From Verrucomicrobiales bacterium (GTDB lineage Bacteria > Verrucomicrobiota > Verrucomicrobiia > Verrucomicrobiales > V1-33): a stretch of 7,107 bases of DNA. The stretch spans positions 1 through 7,107 of the forward strand of contig JALRGB010000151.1 in NCBI GenBank assembly GCA_023253575.1, written 5' to 3'. This document shows, piece by piece, positions 1 to 5,539 of the stretch (positions are counted from its first letter, which is position 1; each line of letters starts with the position of its first letter). The notes beneath the pieces are model-generated. The model did no database searches. It had not been told where the DNA came from and was given only the letters and a program-made list of their open reading frames with translations. Both the position numbers and the translations under genes were made by a program.

Positions 1-448
1 TCACGGCCGCCTTACCATCGTCGGGCCAGTCCGCGCCTTGGTCGATCCAGGCCCGCAGAAGGCCGACTTCGACCGGGCTCAACGGCCGGCCTTTGGGCGG
101 CATGATTTCATCCGGATCGAGGCCAGCGACAAAATGGACGATCCGGCTTTCTGCTCCCTGTCCGGCCACCAAGATTTTCCCGCCGTCGCCGCCTTGCAGA
201 GCCAGTTTTTTGTTGTCGAGGCGCAGCCCGCCTTTTTGTTTTTCCTCGCCGTGGCAGGATACGCAATGTTCCTCCAGCAGCGGTTGAATGTGTTGTTTGA
301 AATCGATCGTGATGGTGGCGGCGGGCGGCAGCGCGGCGTGGTCCGGAGTGGTCGTAGCGGCGGCGATGGTCCAAGCGGTCTGGTGTAGCAGTCCGACGAT
401 AGCCAGCAGGATCACGGAGTTTCGGTCGCGGTGTGAAGGTGGGGGCAT
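1..448 (-). CDS. Secreted Planctomycete-type cytochrome c (PSCyt1) protein, N-terminal part, cut by window edge
   Basis: This is a partial gene of 149 visible codons that continues past base 1. Translation from the ATG at 448 gives a signal peptide: charged N-region to about residue 11, hydrophobic core SVILLAIVGLL at 11-21, and an Ala-rich cleavage area near 29-31. A short linker follows, then the start of the domain, TIDFKQHIQPLLEEHC. The heme-binding motif CVSCH is at 62-66, followed by GEEKQKGGLRLD, and EIMPPKGRPLS at 114-124 supplies M116 as the likely second heme ligand. This order (IQPLL..HC..CHG...KGGLRLD...MPP) is characteristic of the PSCyt1 domain of Planctomycetota and Verrucomicrobiota. 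In those phyla it usually precedes DUF1549/DUF1553 domains in large exported proteins, or stands alone. It should act outside the cytoplasmic membrane; its substrate is unknown. No clear Shine-Dalgarno sequence precedes the start, and the gene is divergent from furA. Confidence 0.88.
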   Translation of the reverse strand, partial: MPPPSHRDRNSVILLAIVGLLHQTAWTIAAATTTPDHAALPPAATITIDFKQHIQPLLEEHCVSCHGEEKQKGGLRLDNKKLALQGGDGGKILVAGQGAESRIVHFVAGLDPDEIMPPKGRPLSPVEVGLLRAWIDQGADWPDDGKAAV

Positions 449-464
449 GGTCGGTCGGGTCCGG

Positions 465-488
465 GGCTATGGCTGGGGCTGGGGCTGG
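465..488. repeat. Hexamer tandem repeat, GGCTAT plus three GGCTGG
   Basis: Four consecutive six-base units lie 17 bases upstream of the cytochrome start codon: GGCTAT, then GGCTGG three times. On the transcribed minus strand this is a CCAGCC repeat in the position of the 5' leader. A similar but irregular G-rich stretch occurs at 1229-1251. Such runs can slip, but four units is few and no variation can be seen from one sequence. Confidence 0.7.
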
Positions 489-552
489 CGGGCGTGAGTG
501 CTCGAATTATTTTTATGAGACTTCGCGCCCCGGGGGTGGAGAGGCCCCGGCA

Positions 553-822
553 ATGGGAAACGTTGAAAAATTAGGGGATTTCACGGCTGCTGCCACCGAA
601 ACCTTGCGCCAAATGCCTGAGGAATTGCGTCACCGTTTGGGGGCCGGGTCGGGGTCGCGAGTGGATCCGGGACCGATGGAAATGAAGCGTGCGGGAGGCC
701 CTTCGGCGGTAGGTGCGGGCGGGTTGGGATCACTGAGTGGTGAAGTTCCAAGTCTTGACAAAGTCCAGAATTTGGGTCAGACTAGCATTGGTGAAAGTCG
801 ATCCATCAGTATTTCTTCGTGA
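553..822 (+). CDS. Doubtful small ORF, 89 aa, overlapping the furA start
   Basis: An ATG at 553 is preceded at 8-bp spacing by a good Shine-Dalgarno-like GGAGAGG (538-544). The first ~30 residues read like a helical protein (MGNVEKLGDFTAAATETLRQ, then MPEELRHRL). The remainder is Gly/Ser-rich and low in complexity. The frame runs through the furA promoter-like sequence and overlaps furA by 32 bases in another frame. I recognise no family. It could be a small regulatory or leader peptide gene, the relic of a longer gene, or chance. The good ribosome-binding site is the main argument for it; the overlap with promoter signals is the main argument against. Confidence 0.25.
   Translation: MGNVEKLGDFTAAATETLRQMPEELRHRLGAGSGSRVDPGPMEMKRAGGPSAVGAGGLGSLSGEVPSLDKVQNLGQTSIGESRSISISS
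753..769. promoter_or_regulatory. Candidate FurA operator: 7-3-7 dyad over the -35 box
   Basis: The arms TCTTGAC (753-759) and GTCCAGA (763-769) are complementary at six of seven positions around a central AAA. The dyad covers the TTGACA element, where a repressor would block RNA polymerase. FurA proteins linked to katG are known to autoregulate by binding just upstream of furA, so position and symmetry fit. The arms do not match the classical AT-rich Fur or PerR box, so the assignment is inferred from location. Confidence 0.4.
755..783 (+). promoter_or_regulatory. Likely furA(-katG) promoter
   Basis: A perfect -35 hexamer TTGACA (755-760) is followed after 17 bases by CAGACT (778-783), a weak -10 matching TATAAT at three of six positions. 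Transcription would start at about 789-791, on or next to the GTG proposed as the furA start. A weak -10 with a perfect -35 suits a promoter that is repressed and induced rather than constitutive. Confidence 0.45.
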
Positions 823-1210
823 GCACGGGCTGCAGATTACGGCGCAGCGGGTGGCGGTTTTGCGTGCGGTGGGTGGTCGACCGCATTCTACGGCGGAGGA
901 CATTGCGGAGGAGGTGCGTCTGGGGATTGGGGTTATTTCGCGGCAGGCGGTGTATGATTCACTAAATTTGTTGGTACAGAAGGGGTTAGTTCGGCGTATT
1001 CAGCCTGCCGGATCGCCGGCATTGTATGAAGACCGGGTGAACGACAACCATCATCATATGATTTGTCGAGGCTGTGGAAAGACGGCGGATGTGGATTGTG
1101 CGGTGGGGGTGGCGCCGTGTTTGTCGGTATCTGGGGAATCGGGATTTCGGATTGACGAAGCGGAGGTCATTTATTGGGGGACGTGTCCCGACTGTCTGGC
1201 GAAGACGTAA
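791..1210 (+). CDS. furA: FurA, Fur-family repressor paired with katG
   Basis: This 139-residue metal-dependent repressor is expected to control its own gene and the downstream katG in response to peroxide or metals. An N-terminal winged helix includes the recognition region SRQAVYDSLNLLVQKGLVRR (50-69). The dimerisation/metal domain has HHH at 87-89, CRGC at 92-95, DVDCA at 100-104 and a C-terminal CPDC at 132-135. The stretches DNHHH, ADVDCAVG, APCL and DEAEVIYWG closely match, from memory, actinobacterial FurA (katG-linked) rather than ferric-uptake Fur. I start it at GTG 791. An upstream in-frame GTG at 737 would add 18 residues encoded by the promoter-like sequence, giving no plausible Fur N-terminus. 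No Shine-Dalgarno precedes 791, consistent with a leaderless message. The length is normal for FurA. The gene ends 82 bases before katG, so the two are probably cotranscribed. Confidence 0.9.
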   Translation: MKVDPSVFLREHGLQITAQRVAVLRAVGGRPHSTAEDIAEEVRLGIGVISRQAVYDSLNLLVQKGLVRRIQPAGSPALYEDRVNDNHHHMICRGCGKTADVDCAVGVAPCLSVSGESGFRIDEAEVIYWGTCPDCLAKT

Positions 1211-1292
1211 GACGTGGGGGCGGACGTTCCGGGGCTGGGGCGCTGGCGGTTGCAGAAAAAAGAGCGGGCGTCGGCCATTTTTATCCTTTCTT
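1211..1292 (+). other. furA-katG spacer with polypurine tract
   Basis: This 82-base spacer contains an A-rich purine run (AGAAAAAAGAGCGGG, about 1254-1268) followed by a pyrimidine-rich stretch just before the katG ATG at 1293. There is no Shine-Dalgarno at normal spacing. I see no terminator hairpin, so read-through from furA is likely. In mycobacteria the furA-katG transcript is cleaved in this region and a polypurine stretch stabilises the katG message. The similar purine run is suggestive only. Confidence 0.4.
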
Positions 1293-3710
1293 ATGAAAAA
1301 AACACCCTCACAACCGAAGCGGGCCCATGGCCTGCGAACGACACTAAATTTCCCTACGGGAAGCCACACCAAAACTGGGCCATCATGGCTGGCTGCCTTT
1401 ATGGCCGGTATTCTGATGACGGCTGGCAGTCCATTTCTGCTGGCACAGCCCGGCAAAACCTCATCCACCCCAACCACTAAAGACGATATGCCTGATACCA
1501 CCTCTGCCAGCAAATGCCCTGTGATGGGTGCCGCGGCCCCGGCCAGCCGACACACTGCGGCTTCCTCCATGTCCAACCGGGACTGGTGGCCGAACCAGCT
1601 GAATCTGCAAATTTTGCATCAAAACTCCTCGAAGAGCACTCCTTTGAAGGGTGATTTCAACTATGCGGACGAGTTCAAGAAGCTTGATTTGGAGGCCTTG
1701 AAGAAGGACCTCAATGATTTGATGACTACCTCACAGGACTGGTGGCCAGCGGATTACGGTCATTATGGACCGTTTTTCATCCGGATGGCGTGGCACAGTG
1801 CGGGCACGTATCGTGTAACGGACGGCCGCGGTGGAGCGTCTTATGGGACCCAGCGATTTGCGCCACTGAACAGCTGGCCTGATAACGCCAATCTCGACAA
1901 AGCGCGCCGCTTGTTGTGGCCGATCAAACAAAAGTACGGTCAGAAAATTTCTTGGGCCGATTTGATGGTATTGACGGGCAACGTGGCTTTGGAGTCGATG
2001 GGTTTTAAGACCTTTGGCTTTGCGGGTGGCCGGGCGGATGTGTGGGAGCCGCAGGAAGACATTTATTGGGGGCCTGAAACTGAATGGTTGGGTGATAAGC
2101 GCTATGCGGACGGCCGGAAGCTAGAGGCCCCGCTGGCGGCGGTGCAGATGGGCTTGATTTACGTCAATCCGGAAGGACCGAATGGCACCCCGGACCCATT
2201 GGCCTCTGCGAAGGATATCCGCGAGACGTTTGCCCGGATGGCCATGAATGACGAAGAGACGGTGGCGCTGATTGCCGGCGGCCATACCTTTGGCAAGGCG
2301 CACGGGGCGGCCAGCGCCGAGAATGTCGGTCCCGAACCTGAAGGCGCGAGCCTTGAAGAACAAGGTTTGGGCTGGAAAAATGCGCATGGCACTGGCAATG
2401 CGGGGGATACCATCACCAGCGGCTTGGAAGGCGCTTGGACGACGACGCCAAGGGCGTGGTCTCATGGGTATTTTGTCAATTTGTTCGCTTTCGACTGGGA
2501 GCTGACCAAGAGCCCGGCTGGCGCTCAACAGTGGACCCCGAAAGGCGGAGCTGCGAAGGGCACAGTGCCCGACGCTCATGATCCGTCCAAGACGCATGCC
2601 CCCATGATGTTCACGACCGATCTCGCGCTGCGCATGGATCCTGCCTATGAGAAAATCTCCCGGCGTTTCCTGGAGCATCCGGGCGAGTTTGCCGACGCCT
2701 TTGCCAAGGCGTGGTATAAATTGACGCACCGCGACATGGGACCCTATGCCCGCTGCTTGGGACCGATGGTGCCCGCGCCGCAGCTCTGGCAAGACCCAGT
2801 GCCAGCCGTTGATCATGCCCTCATCAACGCCGAAGATATCGCCGGCTTGAAGGCGACCTTGGTGGCGTCCGGTCTGTCGACTTCCCAACTGGTTTCGACC
2901 GCTTGGGCCTCGGCCTCGACGTTCCGCGGCAGCGATAAGCGCGGCGGGGCCAACGGCGCCCGCATTCGCCTCGCCCCGCAGAAAGATTGGGAAGTGAACA
3001 ACCCGGCAGAACTCTCCAAGATTCTGCCCAAGCTCGAGAAAATCCAAAATGACTTTAATGCAGCCCAGTCCGGCGGCAAGAAAGTGTCGCTGGCCGACTT
3101 GATTGTGCTGGGTGGGTGTGCCGCGGTTGAGGCGGCCGCCCGTCAGGCGGGATTTGAGGTGACCGTTCCGTTCGCTCCTGGCCGGACGGATGCCACGCAG
3201 GAAATGACGGATGTCGAATCGATGGGTGTGCTCGAGCCCAAAGCCGACGGGTTCCGCAATTTCTTGGGTCACACGCTTGACCGGCCGGCGCCGGAGATGA
3301 TCCTTGATCGTGCGCAGTTGCTGACCTTGACGGCTCCGGAGATGACCGTGCTGGTGGGTGGTCTGCGGGTGTTGAATACGAATGTCGGGTTCCCGGGTCT
3401 CGGTGTCTTCACCAAACGCCCAGAAGCCTTGACGAACGACTTCTTCGTGAACCTGCTGGACATGAGCACGGAATGGAAAAAATCCGCCATGTGCGAGCAT
3501 TTCTTCGAAGGTCGTGACCGCGAGTCCGGCCAAGTGAAGTGGACCGCCACCTCGGTTGATCTCGTGTTCGGCTCCAACTCACAGCTCCGCGCCATCGCGG
3601 AAGTGTATGGCAGCGCCGACGCTCAGCAGAAGTTCGTCGACGACTTCATCGCGGCCTGGAATAAGGTCATGAATCTGGACCGTTTCGATCTCGATCTGGC
3701 TGCCCGTTAA
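1293..3710 (+). CDS. katG: Catalase-peroxidase KatG with N-terminal export-like extension
   Basis: This 805-residue bifunctional heme enzyme breaks down hydrogen peroxide as a catalase and as a broad peroxidase. The N-terminal catalytic half has the distal triad in RMAWH (R164, W167, H168). Y290 (in LIYVNPEGP) and M316 (first Met of MAMNDEET) join W167 in the Met-Tyr-Trp adduct needed for catalase activity. The proximal heme ligand is H331 in GGHTFGKAHG and the proximal Trp is W382. The likely mobile Arg is R487. The C-terminal heme-less repeat follows and ends MNLDRFDLD, as usual. No residue seems missing. From ATG 1293 the protein is longer than usual (about 720-750). It begins MKK, has a hydrophobic segment at 32-51 and a possible signal-peptidase site after A51 (FLLA/Q), with no twin-arginine or lipobox. 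A second in-frame ATG at 1488 (residue 66) begins MPDTTSASKCPVMG, like ordinary cytoplasmic KatG. The frame is open further upstream into furA, which I regard as chance. Confidence 0.96.
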   Translation: MKKTPSQPKRAHGLRTTLNFPTGSHTKTGPSWLAAFMAGILMTAGSPFLLAQPGKTSSTPTTKDDMPDTTSASKCPVMGAAAPASRHTAASSMSNRDWWPNQLNLQILHQNSSKSTPLKGDFNYADEFKKLDLEALKKDLNDLMTTSQDWWPADYGHYGPFFIRMAWHSAGTYRVTDGRGGASYGTQRFAPLNSWPDNANLDKARRLLWPIKQKYGQKISWADLMVLTGNVALESMGFKTFGFAGGRADVWEPQEDIYWGPETEWLGDKRYADGRKLEAPLAAVQMGLIYVNPEGPNGTPDPLASAKDIRETFARMAMNDEETVALIAGGHTFGKAHGAASAENVGPEPEGASLEEQGLGWKNAHGTGNAGDTITSGLEGAWTTTPRAWSHGYFVNLFAFDWELTKSPAGAQQWTPKGGAAKGTVPDAHDPSKTHAPMMFTTDLALRMDPAYEKISRRFLEHPGEFADAFAKAWYKLTHRDMGPYARCLGPMVPAPQLWQDPVPAVDHALINAEDIAGLKATLVASGLSTSQLVSTAWASASTFRGSDKRGGANGARIRLAPQKDWEVNNPAELSKILPKLEKIQNDFNAAQSGGKKVSLADLIVLGGCAAVEAAARQAGFEVTVPFAPGRTDATQEMTDVESMGVLEPKADGFRNFLGHTLDRPAPEMILDRAQLLTLTAPEMTVLVGGLRVLNTNVGFPGLGVFTKRPEALTNDFFVNLLDMSTEWKKSAMCEHFFEGRDRESGQVKWTATSVDLVFGSNSQLRAIAEVYGSADAQQKFVDDFIAAWNKVMNLDRFDLDLAAR

Positions 3711-3735
3711 GCGTGGGCGTCGGTTGAATCGGGGG

Positions 3736-3761
3736 GTGGCTCATTCCGCAGGATGAGCCAC
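3736..3761 (+). terminator. Hairpin after katG, candidate terminator
   Basis: Perfect 9-bp arms GTGGCTCAT (3736-3744) and ATGAGCCAC (3753-3761) enclose an 8-base loop and start 25 bases after the katG stop. The following bases TTCCTCT are only moderately T-rich, so this may be a weak intrinsic terminator or a 3'-end stabilising stem. It is the most likely end of the furA-katG message. Confidence 0.6.
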
Positions 3762-3771
3762 TTCCTCTACT

Positions 3772-3788
3772 GGCCGGGGTTCCCGGCC
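3772..3788 (+). terminator. Second GC-rich hairpin after katG
   Basis: Arms GGCCGGG and CCCGGCC form a perfect 7-bp stem with a 3-base GTT loop, 10 bases beyond the first hairpin. No T-run follows. With the first stem it makes a tandem structure between katG and the next operon. It may stop transcription factor-dependently or protect the katG 3' end. Confidence 0.4.
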
Positions 3789-3979
3789 GGTATCTGCGGG
3801 AGGGAGGGCGGTGGGTGATGCTGGATAGAACGATCATCGTTGGGGAGTACGCGGTGGGGAGCAGAAAGGCGGGGCGGTTCGTACTGGAGGAATCGGCTGG
3901 CCGGCACCGGCTGTGGCCGACGACGAGCGGGATTTGGGATTTCCACTTCGGACTTGTGACGGTTGGACTCTTACGGCAT

Positions 3980-3985
3980 GGAGGT
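3980..3985 (+). promoter_or_regulatory. Shine-Dalgarno that fixes the STAS gene start
   Basis: GGAGGT lies three bases upstream of ATG 3989. It is the only near-consensus ribosome-binding site seen ahead of any gene in the 3989-6591 cluster. It favours ATG 3989 over the in-frame GTG at 3815, which would add 58 residues without recognisable protein character. Confidence 0.65.
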
Positions 3986-3988
3986 GGC

Positions 3989-4357
3989 ATGGCATTGATT
4001 TCATGGAACCTGCGGCGTGAGAACGGTCGGACCGTGATCCCTCTGGACGGGGTTCTTGATAGCGTCACGGGACCGGATTTTGGGCGATTTCTTGAGGCTG
4101 AGTTACGGGTGGACGACATGGACATTGTGTTGGAGGCGAGCGGCTTGAGATTGATCAGCAGTGCGGGACTGCGGGAGCTTCTCAAGTTGATTAAGCGGGT
4201 GACGCCCTTGGGCGGGAAGGTGGTGGTGGTGGGGGGACAGGAGTTGGTGGTGGAGGCGATTAAAATTGCCGGGTTAGGGGCATTTTTGTTAGCGGCCGAC
4301 TCGGGTGAGGCGACGACCGTCTGGGGTCGGATGCGCAGATTTATTACTCTTCCATAA
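3989..4357 (+). CDS. STAS-domain protein, anti-anti-sigma-factor type
   Basis: This 122-residue single-domain protein matches the STAS fold of SpoIIAA/RsbV-like anti-sigma-factor antagonists. An opening strand RTVIPLDGVLDSVTGPDF (14-31) corresponds to the family's 'G.lD..ta..l' segment. Then come DIVLEASGLRLISSAGLREL (45-64) and the strand GGKVVVVGG. In the ISSAGL motif, S58 aligns with the phosphorylated serine of SpoIIAA, so a kinase-controlled switch is plausible. The Asp that precedes the phosphoserine in SpoIIAA is Ser here, as in many SSAGLR-type members. No anti-sigma kinase (RsbW/SpoIIAB type), phosphatase or sigma factor lies in the window, so any partner must be elsewhere. The next gene starts three bases after its stop, indicating cotranscription. 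I see no convincing promoter in the 200 bases upstream, after the katG hairpins. It could instead be an adaptor for a response-regulator pathway. Confidence 0.85.
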   Translation: MALISWNLRRENGRTVIPLDGVLDSVTGPDFGRFLEAELRVDDMDIVLEASGLRLISSAGLRELLKLIKRVTPLGGKVVVVGGQELVVEAIKIAGLGAFLLAADSGEATTVWGRMRRFITLP

Positions 4358-4360
4358 GTC

Positions 4361-5539
4361 ATGGATGTTCCAACGGCATATGCAGATGGGTGGGCGCGGG
4401 CGAGGGTGGGGGATAAAGCGGGGGCTGACCGGTATGTGCGTCACACGACGGTCGGTGATCCGCAGGCGGATGCAGTCATGGAAGTATTGGCGCGATTTCC
4501 GGAAATGGCGGTGTCGCGTTGGTTGCAGCTTGGGGTAGAATCCGGCCCGGAGGCATTGACTGATGCTCCGGATGAACTGAGAGCATTTTTCAGCGATAGC
4601 CGTCACGTTCCCGAGTGGTTTGATTCATCGAAGGTGGTGGCTGGGAATCGGGCATTTTTTGCGCATTCCGAGATGATTTTGGGTGCTTTTGTGGCGGCGG
4701 TTTTGATTGAGGGATTTACCACGTTAATCAGCAAGTCATTTAGCATTACGGGGCGGCTGGTTGACCAAGGGGTGCGGCGGCTGCAGCAGAATAATCGGCA
4801 TCTGGTGGAAATCTTTCTGCCGGGCGGGCTGGAGCCGGGGGCGGACGGCTGGAAGTTGTCAGTGCGCATACGTTTGATGCATGCGAGGGTGCGACGGTTG
4901 TTGTTGGCTTCTCCGGAGTGGGATGCGGCGGCGTGGGGAGTGCCCTTGAGTGCGGCGCATACGGCTTTGGCCACTAGTTTATTTTCGGCGGTGTTATTGC
5001 GTCGGGCGGAGGCCTTGGGGGTTATCTTCACTCTGTCGGAGCGCGATGCTTTTATGTCGATCTGGCGGCGTTCGGCCCAGTTGATGGGGGTGGCGCCGGA
5101 GTTACTAATTCGCGACGAGACGGAGGCGTGGCGCTTGTATGAAGTGGGCATGCGATGTGAGCCGCCTCTTGGGGTGGAGTCGGTGCAGCTGGCGCATGCT
5201 TTGATTCATTCGGCTCCGGTTGTTTCGGGGATCACGCAGCCGGCGGAGCGGCAGGCCTTGGCCTCATTGATTTTTAAGGTATCGCGCGCGCTCATTGGCG
5301 ACTCGCTGGCGGATCAGTTGCAGTTCCCGGCGCAGTCGACGCGCGGCGTGTTGTGGTCGCTGCGGTGGAAATACCGGACCGCTAGGGTCTTGAGTAGGTG
5401 GGTGCCGGGAATGGCGGACCGTCGTCGCCATAAGCATTTTGGCCGACTGCTCGATGTCTCGCTTTATTCGGAGCGCGGCATTTCTTACCAGCTGGCCCAG
5501 CATGTGCATGCTGAGCAAGATCCCGTTGTCCCACGATGA
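4361..5539 (+). CDS. DUF2236 (MpaB/Lcp-like) putative heme oxygenase
   Basis: This 392-residue, mostly helical protein resembles the DUF2236 family, which includes the heme-b rubber oxygenase Lcp and fungal MpaB. Family signatures in order: GDPQADAVM (32-40), VPEWFDSSKVVAG (83-95), ITGRLVDQGVRRL (129-141), RIRLMHARVRR (169-179), and EWDAAAWGVPLS (186-197). H174 is the likely axial heme ligand. R140 lies 34 residues earlier, the same spacing as R164 and H198, conserved residues that I recall from Lcp of Streptomyces K30. The Thr conserved four residues after that Arg (T168 in Lcp) is Asn144 here. No signal peptide is seen; hydrophobic helices near 103-123 and 203-215 may be internal or membrane-associated. 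If active, it would use O2 and heme to oxidise an unknown, probably lipophilic, substrate. The start has no Shine-Dalgarno and sits three bases after the STAS stop, so it probably depends on translational coupling. The stop overlaps the next start as ATGA. Confidence 0.75.
   Translation: MDVPTAYADGWARARVGDKAGADRYVRHTTVGDPQADAVMEVLARFPEMAVSRWLQLGVESGPEALTDAPDELRAFFSDSRHVPEWFDSSKVVAGNRAFFAHSEMILGAFVAAVLIEGFTTLISKSFSITGRLVDQGVRRLQQNNRHLVEIFLPGGLEPGADGWKLSVRIRLMHARVRRLLLASPEWDAAAWGVPLSAAHTALATSLFSAVLLRRAEALGVIFTLSERDAFMSIWRRSAQLMGVAPELLIRDETEAWRLYEVGMRCEPPLGVESVQLAHALIHSAPVVSGITQPAERQALASLIFKVSRALIGDSLADQLQFPAQSTRGVLWSLRWKYRTARVLSRWVPGMADRRRHKHFGRLLDVSLYSERGISYQLAQHVHAEQDPVVPR

Larger units (their letters stand above)
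449..790. other. Divergent intergenic region between the cytochrome gene and furA
   Basis: This 342-base stretch separates the two divergent transcription units. It contains the hexamer repeat, an AT-rich patch at about 503-518 (AATTATTTTTATG) in otherwise GC-rich DNA that could hold a promoter for either direction, a doubtful small ORF from 553, and the furA promoter and dyad at 753-783. I could not assign a convincing -35/-10 pair for the cytochrome gene. Confidence 0.6.

Noticed and set aside
108..374. 88-codon minus-strand frame in the cytochrome region
   Set aside because: It is the wrong frame of the PSCyt1 gene. The correct minus-strand frame from 448 has a signal peptide and the CVSCH heme motif.
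38..388. 116-codon plus-strand frame over the cytochrome gene
   Set aside because: It is antisense to the PSCyt1 coding sequence, which has strong motif support.
737..790. Upstream GTG start for furA
   Set aside because: The extra 18 residues are encoded by the TTGACA promoter-like sequence and do not resemble a Fur N-terminus.
1074..1292. Extension of katG upstream into furA
   Set aside because: The Arg/Trp-rich translation is an out-of-frame reading of furA; MKK at 1293 followed by a hydrophobic segment is the better start.
986..1576. 196-codon minus-strand frame opposite furA and the katG start
   Set aside because: It is antisense to clear FurA motifs, has Arg/Pro-rich composition, and shows no family resemblance.
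2121..3533. 470-codon open frame on the minus strand inside katG
   Set aside because: It lies fully antisense to a clear KatG and has no recognisable domain; its length is a by-product of GC-rich coding sequence opposite.
3815..3988. 58-residue N-terminal extension of the STAS protein
   Set aside because: It has no STAS similarity, and GGAGGT just before ATG 3989 marks the start.
3667..4362. 231-codon minus-strand frame opposite the STAS gene
   Set aside because: It is Ser/Pro/Arg/Thr-rich and antisense to a recognisable STAS domain, with no motif of its own.
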